This document shows, in pieces, positions 8,508 to 16,591 of a stretch of DNA of 23,558 nt. A program made the position numbers and the translations under genes. The stretch comes from an uncultured Novosphingobium sp. (lineage in GTDB: Bacteria > Pseudomonadota > Alphaproteobacteria > Sphingomonadales > Sphingomonadaceae): contig CAMPIM010000057.1 of the NCBI GenBank assembly GCA_946886365.1, positions 1-23,558 on the forward strand. The letters are read 5' to 3'. The notes under the pieces are model-generated. The model saw only the letters and a program-made list of their open reading frames with translations. It did not search any database and was not told where the DNA came from. Every line of letters begins with the position of its first letter. The first letter of the stretch is position 1.

Positions 8508-8586
8508 CGTCATGCCAGCGTAGGCTGGCATCTCAGGCGAGGTTGAACAACATACGAGAAAGATCCCAGCTTCCGCTGGGATGACG
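8508..8586 (+). repeat. REP-like double hairpin between gatA and gatB
   Basis: CGTCATGCC at the left end and GGGATGACG at the right end are near-inverted. Two hairpins lie inside: TGCCAGCGTAGGCTGGCA (8513-8530) and ATCCCAGCTTCCGCTGGGAT (8563-8582). The central spacer is about 32 nt. A single related half element lies in opposite orientation at 11151-11172. The form (two back-to-back hairpins ending in CGTCAT) matches interspersed palindromic elements of sphingomonads. It probably remains in the gatAB transcript and could stabilise or attenuate it. Confidence 0.7.
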
Positions 8587-8595
8587 GTGTAGAAG

Positions 8596-10098
8596 ATGAC
8601 CGAGACAGCATACCGCATTCAGGGCGCAACCGGCGAGTGGGAGGTCGTGATCGGCCTGGAAGTCCATGCGCAGGTGACGAGCCAGGCGAAGCTCTTTTCC
8701 GGCGCGGCGACGGCATTCGGCGCGGAACCCAACACGCAGGTGTCGCTGGTTGACGCGGCGATGCCGGGCATGCTGCCCGTGCCCAATCGCGAGTGCATCC
8801 GTCAGGCGGTGCGCACCGGCATGGCGATCAATGCAAAGATCAACAAATGGTCGCGCTTCGATCGCAAGAACTACTTCTACGCCGACTTGCCGCAGGGCTA
8901 TCAGATAAGCCAGCTTTACCACCCGCTGGTCGGCGAAGGCGAGATCGAGATCAATCTCGATGAGAAGAACCCCGACGCCGCGACCAAGCGGATCGGCATC
9001 GAACGCATCCATGTCGAGCAGGATGCGGGTAAGCTGATGCACGACCAGCACCCGACGCGCTCCTATGTCGACCTCAACCGCTCGGGCGTCGCGCTGATGG
9101 AGATCGTGTCGAAGCCCGACATGCGCTCACCGGCCGAGGCTGGCGCCTATCTGTCGAAGCTCCGCACGATCCTTCGTTATGTTGGCTCGTGCGATGGCAA
9201 TATGGATCAGGGTTCGATGCGCGCCGACGTCAACGTGTCGGTGCGCAAGCCCGGCCATGAGTTCGGCACGCGAACCGAAACGAAGAACGTCAACTCCGTC
9301 CGCTTCGTCATGGCGGTGGTCGAATATGAGGCCAGCCGTCAGGTCGATGTGCTGGAAGCGGGCGGCAGGGTCGTTCAGGAAACGCGCCTCTACGATCCGG
9401 ACAAGAATGAAACGCGGTCCATGCGGTCCAAGGAAGATGCGCATGACTATCGCTACTTCCCGGACCCGGACCTTCTGCCGCTGGAACTGGAAGACGCCTT
9501 CCTGGAGGAATGCCGCCAGTCCTTGCCCGAACTGCCGGATGCAAAACGCAGCCGCTATGAGGAGCAACTGGGTCTTTCGGCTTACAATGCCGCCACGCTG
9601 ACCGCTGACGCCGACACGGCGCGCTGGTTCGAAGCCTTGCTGGCCGAAGCCGCGCGTATCCAGAAGAAGAGCGAGGGCGAGGTTGCCAAGGCTTCGGCCA
9701 ACTGGCTGCTGTCGGAACTGTACGGCGCTCTCAACCGCCTCGGGAAGAGCCTTGAGGACAGTCCGGTCGGCCCCGAAGAGGGCGCGGAACTGCTCGCGCT
9801 CGTCGCCGATGGCACGATCAGCGGCACCATCGCCAAGCAGGTATTCGAGATCATGCTGGAAACCGGCGATCGCGCGCCGAAGATCGTTGAGGAAAAGGGG
9901 CTGAAGCAGACCAGCGACACCGGCGCGATCGAAGCTGCCGTGGCAAAGGTCCTTGCCGCCAATGGCGACAAGGTTGAACAATATAAGGCGGGCAAGGAAG
10001 CCTTGTTCGGCTTCTTCGTCGGCCAGACGATGAAAGCCATGCAGGGCAAGGCCAATCCCCAGGTCGTCAATGACCTCGTCCGCAAGGCGCTTGCGTAA
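8596..10098 (+). CDS. gatB: Asp-tRNA(Asn)/Glu-tRNA(Gln) amidotransferase subunit B
   Basis: The 500-residue subunit that binds misacylated tRNA, activates the side-chain carboxylate with ATP and receives ammonia from GatA. Signatures in order: [23 protein letters not shown] (residues 15-37); [22 protein letters not shown] motif, here [76 protein letters not shown]. The C-terminal YqeY-like tail domain includes [16 protein letters not shown] and ends [17 protein letters not shown] 8596 has only AGAAG close by; it follows the double hairpin directly. It completes gatCAB, so Gln-tRNA and/or Asn-tRNA are probably made by the indirect route. Confidence 0.97.
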   Translation: MTETAYRIQGATGEWEVVIGLEVHAQVTSQAKLFSGAATAFGAEPNTQVSLVDAAMPGMLPVPNRECIRQAVRTGMAINAKINKWSRFDRKNYFYADLPQGYQISQLYHPLVGEGEIEINLDEKNPDAATKRIGIERIHVEQDAGKLMHDQHPTRSYVDLNRSGVALMEIVSKPDMRSPAEAGAYLSKLRTILRYVGSCDGNMDQGSMRADVNVSVRKPGHEFGTRTETKNVNSVRFVMAVVEYEASRQVDVLEAGGRVVQETRLYDPDKNETRSMRSKEDAHDYRYFPDPDLLPLELEDAFLEECRQSLPELPDAKRSRYEEQLGLSAYNAATLTADADTARWFEALLAEAARIQKKSEGEVAKASANWLLSELYGALNRLGKSLEDSPVGPEEGAELLALVADGTISGTIAKQVFEIMLETGDRAPKIVEEKGLKQTSDTGAIEAAVAKVLAANGDKVEQYKAGKEALFGFFVGQTMKAMQGKANPQVVNDLVRKALA

Positions 10099-10133
10099 AT
10101 CGAAGCCCACTGTCTAAACCCCTGAATGGAAAG

Positions 10134-10153
10134 CGGAAGCGGGGGCGCTTCCG
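10134..10153 (+). terminator. Hairpin after gatB, possible terminator
   Basis: GGAAGCG, a GGGG loop and CGCTTCC form a perfect 7-bp stem, extended by one C-G pair. It lies 35 bp after the gatB stop. No T-run follows, so it may be a stabilising or weak terminating hairpin. Confidence 0.4.
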
Positions 10154-10170
10154 TCCACAGGGGGTAAAAC

Positions 10171-11043
10171 ATGAAGCTACGCGGGCTGATTGCGGGACTT
10201 GCGCTGTTGGCGGCCTGCGCGCCGCTGAGTGTGCAGGCCGAAACGCTGACCAACGACATGGTCGTGTCGCTCGTTCAGGCGGGGTTGGGCGATGACGCCG
10301 TGATCGCCAAGATCAAGGCGTCCGCCGGTCATTACGCCCTATCGACTGACGATCTGATTGCCCTGAAAAAGCGCGGCGTGCCCGGTCCGGTAATTGCCGC
10401 CATGATCCAATCCGGCGCTGAAGGCGCGGTTTCGTCCAAGGCCGTTTTCTCCGCCGACTCGCCTGATCCGCTGGTCCCGCATCCATCCGGCGTCTACCTG
10501 GCAACCGACGCGCGCATGGCGCGCATCGATCCCACGACGTCGAACCAGAGCAAGACCGGCGGCATATTGGGCTATGCCTTTACCGGCGGCATCGCTTCGC
10601 TCAGCATCAAGGCGGTCATCCCGAACATCACCGCGCGGGTCCGCACCGGTCGATCGCGCCCGACATTCTATTTCTACTTCGATGAGGCGACGCGCGGCCT
10701 TTCCCAGTCAGGCGGCGGCTCATTGTGGCTGTCGGGTCCGGCAAGCGCCATCACCTCCCCCAATGAATTCAGCCTCATCCGGTTCGAGGTGAAGAAGGAT
10801 CGTCGCGAAACACGCGTGGGCAGCATGAATCTGGCAGGGGCCAAGGCAGGGGTGATGGACAAGGACCGGATCCCCTTCGACTATGAACAGGTGACGCCCG
10901 GAGTGTTCAAGGTGACGCCCTCATCGGACCTGCCCACGGGCGAATATGGCTTCCTCTATTCGGTAAGCGCGGGCGCTGGCCCCGGCATGTGGGGCAACGG
11001 CACGGGCTCGGCACGGATTTTCGATTTCGCCGTCCACCCGTGA
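10171..11043 (+). CDS. Exported protein of unknown function with SHOCT-like N-terminal motif
   Basis: The function of this 290-residue protein is not recognised. It has a clear export signal (residues 1-23, MKLRGLIAGLALLAACAPLSVQA). It may be cut after VQA by signal peptidase I, or lipidated at C16 (LAAC fits a lipobox), so periplasmic or outer-membrane attachment is uncertain. Residues 26-75 (TNDMVVSLVQAGLGDDAVIAKIKAS...LSTDDLIALKKRGVPGPVIAAMI) match a short helical motif found at the start of many exported proteins of unknown role. The remaining 200 residues look beta-rich and contain PTFYFYFDEA, SPNEFSLIRFEVKKDRRETRVG and LPTGEYGFLYS. The last resembles a domain in which a protein reports an effect on surface or regulatory properties, but no role follows. 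ATG 10171 has GGGGG upstream. It is followed by a strong hairpin. Confidence 0.8.
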   Translation: MKLRGLIAGLALLAACAPLSVQAETLTNDMVVSLVQAGLGDDAVIAKIKASAGHYALSTDDLIALKKRGVPGPVIAAMIQSGAEGAVSSKAVFSADSPDPLVPHPSGVYLATDARMARIDPTTSNQSKTGGILGYAFTGGIASLSIKAVIPNITARVRTGRSRPTFYFYFDEATRGLSQSGGGSLWLSGPASAITSPNEFSLIRFEVKKDRRETRVGSMNLAGAKAGVMDKDRIPFDYEQVTPGVFKVTPSSDLPTGEYGFLYSVSAGAGPGMWGNGTGSARIFDFAVHP

Positions 11044-11049
11044 ATGAAT

Positions 11050-11080
11050 GGGACGCCGCCTGAGGAGCAAGCGGCGTCCC
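11050..11080. terminator. Strong GC hairpin between convergent genes
   Basis: GGGACGCCGC (11050-11059) and GCGGCGTCCC (11071-11080) make a perfect 10-bp stem with an 11-nt loop, seven bases after the stop of the exported-protein gene. It sits between that gene and the end of the convergent TonB-receptor gene. There is no T-run on either side, so termination is likely but not proven. Confidence 0.55.
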
Positions 11081-11150
11081 GTCCACAAGGCTGTCCCGGG
11101 GGGCAAGACGGCCTCATGGCTGGTCTGGCGAGCAAGGAGGGGGCGCGCCC

Positions 11151-11172
11151 GCCAGCGTTCACTGGCATGACG
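11151..11172 (-). repeat. Half copy of the CGTCATGCCAG palindromic repeat
   Basis: On the minus strand CGTCATGCCAGTGAACGCTG continues to GCCAG/CTGGC pairing, a single hairpin related to the left half of the element at 8508-8586. It lies 33 bp beyond the TonB-receptor stop codon. Confidence 0.5.
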
Positions 11173-11204
11173 TCACCATAGGAACTTTGCCGTAACCGCT
11201 GGCT

Positions 11205-13634
11205 TCAAAAAGCGAAGTCCATTCCCATCCTTATCGTCCGTGGACGCATCGGCGTCACATAATCGCCGCGCAGATTGAATGGCGTGCCCAGCGAAAAGCG
11301 GTTGCCGTGGCTGTCCAGCAGATTGCTGAGCGACAGCGAGAATTGCAGCGGCCCACGCGAAACGCTCGCGCTCATCGCCGTATCGACATAATCCCCCTGG
11401 TCGCGCCCAAGGACAGGGCCAACGCCCAGCCGCGACTTGCCGACATATCTGGCGGACCCGTTCAGGTGCAGGGTCATGTCGCCGCTCAACCGGGCTCGAT
11501 AATCAATCGCGATCCGGGCGCCAAGGTTGGCGACATTGGGCAAAGTCATCGACTTGTCTGCGGCCACCAGCGCTTGGACATAGGGCGCGGGCCTTTTGAG
11601 CCGACTGTCATTATAAATAAAACTGCCATCGATGCTCAGCGTCGGGAGCGGCCGTACAACGATGCGGCCTTCAACGGTGAAGATGCGGCCGTTACCGATA
11701 TTGGCCGTGGCTGGCAGGCCGATCCTGTCGATGACATCCGCCTGAATATCGCGCCAGTTCGTATAGGCGAAATTCCCGCTGATCGCGACCAGTTCGCCGC
11801 CGGAAACTCCCTTGCGAAAGCCGAACTCCAGCGTCGATGCCCGGTCGTTGCTGAACCGCCTCACATGCTGGTCATCCACCGCCAGCCCGCCCGGCCGAAA
11901 GCCCTGCTGATAACGGGCGTAGAGGGTCAGGCCCGGAATCGCATCGCTCAGCAGGGAGAGAGACGGCAGGAAGATCGTCTCATGCCGCTTCGCCTCCGCT
12001 TCTGCTCGCGCGATATCGGCACTGGCAAGCAGCGCGACGGGATCGACTGCCTCACCTGACAGGCTGCTGTTCGTCAACCGACCGCCCAGTGTGGCGACCA
12101 GCCCTGCCACGGGTTCAAAGGACGTCTCGCCAAAGATCGTCGCTTCCCGGATGCGATTGCGAACCCCCGTTGCAACTGCCGGAGTGCCGCTGCCGTATAG
12201 CGGGACGCCGGGAATGATCTCATCCTCCACGAAGCCAGGGCCGAAGGAAGCCAGCGACCGGCTCAATCGCGATACGCTTTCCAGATAGGAGAGGCCGACG
12301 ACCCAGCCGAGGCCATTTTCCCTGTCCCGCGTCAGGCGGTTCTCCGTCGAAAAGATGGAAACCCGATTATGCTGGGTGAAAAGCGCGGGTGGCGTGGAGG
12401 GCTGCGTCGCGTCATAGCTTTCGGTCAGACTGTTACGGACATAGCCGGTCGACGATACGAAGCGCAGATCATCCCATTGCCTCTCGATCCGCACATTGCC
12501 GAGCGCATAATCGGAGGATGACGGTTGCGCCAAACTGGACTTCCGGTCGAGGGGACCCGCCGTCCGATCCGCATATTGCGCATCATCCCCGTCAATCCGC
12601 TGGTAGAGCCCCGTGAGGTCGATCACCCAATCCTCATTGGGCGCAAAACGCAGAGCCGCGCGGCCACCATATATATCCGTCCGATTGACGTCATTGCGTC
12701 GGCGCTGGAGGTCATCGATATAGCCGCCCTCCCGGACGCCGTAGCCGACAACGCGCAGCGCCAGCCGTTCCGGGACGATCGGGACGTTCAACGTTGCGGA
12801 AACATCACCGCCCGGATCGCCATGCTGAGTGAAGCTTAGTCCGGTGGACAGCTGCCCGCCGATCCGGGCCAGATTGGGCGGATTGGGCACGAAACGGATG
12901 ATCCCGCCTAGCGAGCCCGCACCGTACAGCGTGCCCTGCGGCCCTTCCAATACTTCGACGCCCTGCATGTCATAGAGGCGCAGGTCAGGATCAGGCGCCG
13001 CATAGTTGAGGCGCATGTCGCCAAGATATTGCCCTGTGGTCGCCTGCGTCGGACCAGCGATGGCAGAATCGGCGATCGCGCGCAGGAACAGCTTGTTACG
13101 GCCCGGACCCGCATGGGTGGAACTCAGGCTGGCGACGCGGCTCAGCAGAGTTGCGGTGCCAGCCGCAGCTTCTGCGCTGGTGAGCGAGGCATAGTCCAGG
13201 GCTTCCACGACGCCGGGATAGCGGGGCAACGGGACGTCGCGCTTGGAGGCTGTGACGACGATCTCGGTGGACGGCGGCGGCTCGGGAATTGCTGACCTGG
13301 CGCGGGCGGCAACGGCCGGCGCAGGCGTCACAGGCGCGCGGACGATGCGCCATGTGCTGGCGTTTATCCGCTCGGCACGAGCATTGGTCCCGCGCAGGAG
13401 TCGGCGCAGGGCCGTCTCAACCGACAAACGGCCTTCGATCGCGGGCGTGGCAAGCCCTGCGAGCGACTGGTCCGACATGCCGATAGAGGCGCCCGTCTGA
13501 CGGCCAAGCACGACGACAGCCTCGCCCAGCCGGGACGGGGCGAGGCTGATCATCTGCCTGTCCGCAGCGTTCGCCGGGGATGTGGCTGCAACGGCTACGG
13601 CAGTGACGATAAGGACGTCAGCGGAGCGAACCAT
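11205..13634 (-). CDS. TonB-dependent outer-membrane receptor with N-terminal STN signalling domain (FecA type)
   Basis: Outer-membrane gated transporter of 809 residues. Order: signal peptide (1-23, ending SPANA); STN domain (about 25-100, ISLAPSRLGEAVVVLGRQTGASI... STWRIVRA), which in FecA-type receptors contacts the anti-sigma protein; an Ala/Pro-rich linker; a TonB box EIVVTASKRD (124-133); a plug with VEVLEGPQGTLYGAGSLGGIIRFV; a long beta-barrel; and a terminal Phe (IRMGMDFAF) for barrel assembly. The plug family is of the sphingomonad type for large organic ligands and siderophores; the actual ligand cannot be told. ATG 13634 has AAGGA five bases upstream. It overlaps the end of fecR by 17 bases. 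With the adjacent FecR and sigma genes it forms a cell-surface signalling cassette in which ligand binding activates transcription. Confidence 0.93.
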   Translation of the reverse strand: MVRSADVLIVTAVAVAATSPANAADRQMISLAPSRLGEAVVVLGRQTGASIGMSDQSLAGLATPAIEGRLSVETALRRLLRGTNARAERINASTWRIVRAPVTPAPAVAARARSAIPEPPPSTEIVVTASKRDVPLPRYPGVVEALDYASLTSAEAAAGTATLLSRVASLSSTHAGPGRNKLFLRAIADSAIAGPTQATTGQYLGDMRLNYAAPDPDLRLYDMQGVEVLEGPQGTLYGAGSLGGIIRFVPNPPNLARIGGQLSTGLSFTQHGDPGGDVSATLNVPIVPERLALRVVGYGVREGGYIDDLQRRRNDVNRTDIYGGRAALRFAPNEDWVIDLTGLYQRIDGDDAQYADRTAGPLDRKSSLAQPSSSDYALGNVRIERQWDDLRFVSSTGYVRNSLTESYDATQPSTPPALFTQHNRVSIFSTENRLTRDRENGLGWVVGLSYLESVSRLSRSLASFGPGFVEDEIIPGVPLYGSGTPAVATGVRNRIREATIFGETSFEPVAGLVATLGGRLTNSSLSGEAVDPVALLASADIARAEAEAKRHETIFLPSLSLLSDAIPGLTLYARYQQGFRPGGLAVDDQHVRRFSNDRASTLEFGFRKGVSGGELVAISGNFAYTNWRDIQADVIDRIGLPATANIGNGRIFTVEGRIVVRPLPTLSIDGSFIYNDSRLKRPAPYVQALVAADKSMTLPNVANLGARIAIDYRARLSGDMTLHLNGSARYVGKSRLGVGPVLGRDQGDYVDTAMSASVSRGPLQFSLSLSNLLDSHGNRFSLGTPFNLRGDYVTPMRPRTIRMGMDFAF

Positions 13635-14565
13635 CCATTTCCTTCAGCAGCCATCCGTCCCCTTGCCGCACGGCCGAAAGACCCATGAGCGGAGCGGCGG
13701 CTGCGAAAAAGCGCGGCAAGTTCCGGTCCAGCCGGATCGTGCCCGTAAATCGCGTACCGCCTGCCGCAGGCGTCGTATCCAGCTTCACCCCCAACGATCG
13801 TGCGATGTCCGCGCTGATCTGCGCCACCGGCATATTATCGTAACTCAGCCGCCCCTCCCGCCAGCTTGCCACGCTATCGGGCGCGATGGTCATAAGGTGG
13901 ACGCCGGTTGGGTCGCTGGACAACCCTCGGCCTGCGGGCAGGGCAATGGCCTGTCCTCGCGGATCGAAGACGACCTTGCCCTCCGCAACGCCAATCCGTG
14001 TCGCACTGCCGCTATGGACAATGTTGAAGATGGTGCCCGCATCCTCAAACACGGCTTTGCCCACGCTTACCCGGAACGGATCACCGCTGTCATGGCGGAC
14101 GGTAAAGGCAGCCTCGCCCCCATCGAGTGCGGCGAAGCGATCATTCTCATGATCGAGCCGCAACGTCGATCCACCGTTCAGGTCTATGCGCGTGCCGTCG
14201 TCCAGGACGATGTTGCGCACCTCGCCCGGACGGGTGGTCACGGTATAGATGTCGCTCCTCGTCCAGTTGCCGATGGAGACGGCCGCCACGATTGCTGCGG
14301 CTATCGCGCCTCCTGCAATCCAGCGTCCGGGCCGCGATCTGGGCGGCCCCGGATCATTTGCGGCGGCAGGCGTGGCTTCGGGGGCTGCCGCCATGATCGC
14401 ACCCAGTCCGGCATCAGCCACCATCACGGCATCATAGGCCGTTACATGCGTCGGATCAGCCTCCAGCCAGACGGTGAAGGCGTCCCATTCCACAAAATCG
14501 GGATCGCGCGTTCGGATGACCCATCCGAGCGCCTCCTCATGAAGCATGGCATTCGCCCCGGTCAT
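13618..14565 (-). CDS. FecR-type anti-sigma factor/signal transducer
   Basis: Single-pass inner-membrane protein of 315 residues. The cytoplasmic N-terminal DUF4880 region (residues 8-50, EEALGWVIRTRDPDFVEWDAFTVWLEADPTHVTAYD) holds or helps the sigma factor. One membrane helix spans about 82-99 (WIAGGAIAAAIVAAVSIG). The periplasmic FecR domain (about 105-210) includes GEVRNIVLDDGTRIDLNGGSTLRL and FRVSVGKAVFEDAGTIFNI. The C-terminal 75 residues (LSYDNMPVAQISADIARSLGVKLD...) resemble an STN fold and should meet the receptor's STN domain. ATG 14565 has AAGGGG at good spacing. It lies 37 bp after the sigma gene and overlaps the receptor gene by 17 bp, so the three are almost certainly co-transcribed. 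Confidence 0.93.
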   Translation of the reverse strand: MTGANAMLHEEALGWVIRTRDPDFVEWDAFTVWLEADPTHVTAYDAVMVADAGLGAIMAAAPEATPAAANDPGPPRSRPGRWIAGGAIAAAIVAAVSIGNWTRSDIYTVTTRPGEVRNIVLDDGTRIDLNGGSTLRLDHENDRFAALDGGEAAFTVRHDSGDPFRVSVGKAVFEDAGTIFNIVHSGSATRIGVAEGKVVFDPRGQAIALPAGRGLSSDPTGVHLMTIAPDSVASWREGRLSYDNMPVAQISADIARSLGVKLDTTPAAGGTRFTGTIRLDRNLPRFFAAAAPLMGLSAVRQGDGWLLKEMDGSLR

Positions 14566-14602
14566 ATATTGCCCCTTACCGGGCGAGACGCCGCCACGCC
14601 GA

Positions 14603-15115
14603 TCATTCCGTATCCAGCTTCTGTTTGAGGACGGTCAGCGCGCGATAGGCCTTCTGCAAGTCCTTCTCCACGGTGGTCAGGCTGACCCCCAGTTCCTCGG
14701 CGATCCCCCGCTGTCCGACGCCTTCGATCCGAAATCGACGAAGCACCAGTTCAACGCGTGGCCCTAGCTCGCGCAGCACCTCCTGCGCATTCTCCACGAT
14801 CTCGGCCAGGATCAACCGTTCATCAACGGCCATGTCCTCGCCCGGATCGGCCATAACGCCGCCAGCGCTCTCCGCCCAATCCTGCTCCCGCTTTCCCCGG
14901 CGCGTGCTGGAACGATAACGGTCCAGCATCAGATTGTTGGCCGCGCGATACAGATAGGGCAGGGGGTCAGCGACTGGACCAACATCCCTCGCTTCCAGCT
15001 TCATCCACATGTCCTGCATCAGATCCTCTGCATCATCCCCCGCGCCACGCGCGCGCAGAAAGCGCAGCAGCGCCGCCCGGTTCGCCAGAAATATCGCAGA
15101 TAGGCCGCTGGCCAT
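14603..15115 (-). CDS. FecI-type ECF RNA polymerase sigma factor
   Basis: Group IV sigma factor of 170 residues. Region 2 (about residues 10-75, LANRAALLRFLRARGAGDDAEDLMQDMWMKL... PYLYRAANNLMLDRYR) binds core polymerase and the -10 element. Region 4 (about 118-160, ELVLRRFRIEGVGQRGIAEELGVSLTTVEKDLQKAYRAL) has the -35 HTH. ATG 15115 gives MASGLSAIFLANRAALLRF, the usual N terminus of sphingomonad FecI-like factors. The frame is open back to a TTG at 15178, but those 21 residues resemble no sigma sequence and would leave almost no leader. The partner genes are fecR and the TonB receptor downstream. Autoregulation is expected for the family but not shown here. Confidence 0.92.
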   Translation of the reverse strand: MASGLSAIFLANRAALLRFLRARGAGDDAEDLMQDMWMKLEARDVGPVADPLPYLYRAANNLMLDRYRSSTRRGKREQDWAESAGGVMADPGEDMAVDERLILAEIVENAQEVLRELGPRVELVLRRFRIEGVGQRGIAEELGVSLTTVEKDLQKAYRALTVLKQKLDTE

Positions 15116-15186
15116 GCCGTTGTGGGTCCAGTGCAGGTGAGGGCGCCTGAAATAGATGGCTCCACAGGTCTTTGGCAATGGACAAG

Positions 15187-15215
15187 CGAATAGCCCCAGC
15201 CGGGATTGTTCTCAA
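15187..15215 (-). promoter_or_regulatory. Candidate promoter of the sigma-fecR-receptor cassette
   Basis: On the minus strand, TTGAGA (15215-15210), 17 bp and TATTCG (15192-15187) form a reasonable housekeeping promoter in the gap to the divergent serine hydrolase gene. It would give a leader of about 65 nt to the ATG at 15115. No clear Fur box was seen. Confidence 0.4.
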
Positions 15216-15260
15216 AGCGCCACTGCTCTAGCGCAAATCGGGTGAGTGACCGGAGGCAGG

Positions 15261-16460
15261 ATGCAGGCGACCACGCAGGTTGACGTAAGGGCAGCGACGG
15301 CGACAGGCATGAATCCGGAGAAGTTGGATCTGCTCGCCACATCGCTGCACGAAAAATATGTAGCGACCGGCAAGCTGCCTCATTTGCGTCTGCTTGTCTC
15401 GCGCGACGAGCGCGTTCTGCTGTCGCATGTCAGTGGCGTCGCACGCGCCAGCCAGGAACTGCTTGAGAAAGACTCGCTGTTCCGGATCGCGTCGATGACG
15501 AAGCCGGTCACATCGGTCGCTTTCATGATGCTGGTCGAACAGGGGCTGGTCGGGCTGGACGATCCCGTGACGGATGTCCTGCCGGAATTTGCAAATCTCT
15601 CCGTGAGAGTGGATCGGACGCCGTTAAAGCAGCCGATGCGAATGATCGATCTGCTCCGCCATACGTCTGGGCTGACCTACGGCCTCCAGCGGCAGACGAT
15701 GATCGACGCCGAATATCGTAGACTGGGGCTCGACGAGTTTCAGCAGAAGCGCACTTCCGACGACTTCATAGCGGCATTGTCCCAGCTACCTCTGGAATTT
15801 TCTCCCGGTGAGCGCTGGAATTACTCGGTCGCGACCGACGTTCTGGGCGTGGTGGTCGAACGGCTGAGCGGCCTTGATCTGGACAGCTTCTTCACACATC
15901 GCATCTTCCGTCCACTCGGGATGACCGACACGTCCTTCGAGCTGCCTCGCGAAAAGGGGGAACGGATGACGGACGCGTGGCAGCTGCGCGCCGACGGCGA
16001 CCTGTCGCTCTACGATCGTGGTGCGCGCAGCGGTTGGCGACGAAGTTTGAAGCTGCGCTCCGGCGGAGGCGGCCTCATATCGACCGCGAATGACTATCAT
16101 CGCTTTGCCCGGATGCTGTTGCGGGGCGGTGAGCTGGACGGGACGCGCTTGCTCAAACCGCAGACCGTTGCGGCCATGCACGCAAATCACCTTCCAGGCG
16201 GGGGCGATCTTGCCCGCCATTCCTTGTCCCTGTTCAGCGAGGCGGATTATGCGGGGGTAGGCTTCGGACTGGGCTTAGCCACCGACCTTGCGACCGGAGA
16301 ATATTTTTGGGGAGGCCTATTCTCCACCTTCTTCTTCATCGACCCCATGGAAAAAATCATCGGGCTGCTGATGACGCAGCATCTGCCGTCGAACAACTAT
16401 CCGATCCGCCGGGAACTGCGCGATGGCGTGCGGGCAGCGATTGCGACAAGCAAGGCCTGA
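15261..16460 (+). CDS. Serine hydrolase of the beta-lactamase/class C, EstB-like esterase family
   Basis: Penicillin-binding-protein-fold enzyme of 399 residues. The active-site S-x-x-K is SMTK (S78, K81) in LFRIASMTKPVTSVAFM. The Tyr motif is YSV (Y188) in GERWNYSVATDVLGVVVERLSG. Other family marks are LLRHTSGLTYG and a C-terminal YFWGGLFSTFFFIDP, where W-G-G replaces the KTG-type motif, as is common in esterases such as EstB and lovastatin-acyltransferase-like proteins. No signal peptide is evident, so it is probably cytoplasmic, and beta-lactam resistance is unlikely. ATG 15261 has GGAGG four to five bases upstream; a GTG at 15246 would only add five residues. It is divergent from the sigma cassette and followed by a TetR gene; the substrate is unknown. 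Confidence 0.92.
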   Translation: MQATTQVDVRAATATGMNPEKLDLLATSLHEKYVATGKLPHLRLLVSRDERVLLSHVSGVARASQELLEKDSLFRIASMTKPVTSVAFMMLVEQGLVGLDDPVTDVLPEFANLSVRVDRTPLKQPMRMIDLLRHTSGLTYGLQRQTMIDAEYRRLGLDEFQQKRTSDDFIAALSQLPLEFSPGERWNYSVATDVLGVVVERLSGLDLDSFFTHRIFRPLGMTDTSFELPREKGERMTDAWQLRADGDLSLYDRGARSGWRRSLKLRSGGGGLISTANDYHRFARMLLRGGELDGTRLLKPQTVAAMHANHLPGGGDLARHSLSLFSEADYAGVGFGLGLATDLATGEYFWGGLFSTFFFIDPMEKIIGLLMTQHLPSNNYPIRRELRDGVRAAIATSKA

Positions 16461-16503
16461 GCCGATGAGATCCGCTTCATCTCGCATCCACTCAAACCGA
16501 AAT

Positions 16504-16541
16504 TTGCGCCTTCATGCATTCCCGCTATGCTAGGCAGCGGG
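16504..16541 (+). promoter_or_regulatory. Candidate tetR promoter with overlapping operator dyad
   Basis: TTGCGC (16504-16509), a 16-bp spacer and TATGCT (16526-16531) form a plausible promoter. CCCGCT (16521-16526) and AGCGGG (16536-16541) form a perfect inverted repeat with a 9-bp centre covering the -10, well placed for autorepression by the TetR protein encoded 50 bp downstream. Confidence 0.4.
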
Positions 16542-16591
16542 GGATGAAATGCACAGAATGAGGCACGAGATTGACCGTCAAGGGTAAGCCG

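Noticed and set aside
9127..10110. Minus-strand open frame of 327 codons
   Set aside because: Shadow of gatB; high GC keeps the opposite strand open, and its translation matches no family.
13582..14628. Plus-strand open frame of 348 codons
   Set aside because: Antisense to fecR, whose DUF4880, membrane helix and FecR domain are clear.
15261..16460. A beta-lactamase resistance gene
   Set aside because: S-x-x-K and YSV are present, but the KTG-type motif is replaced and no signal peptide is seen; an esterase-like role is more likely.
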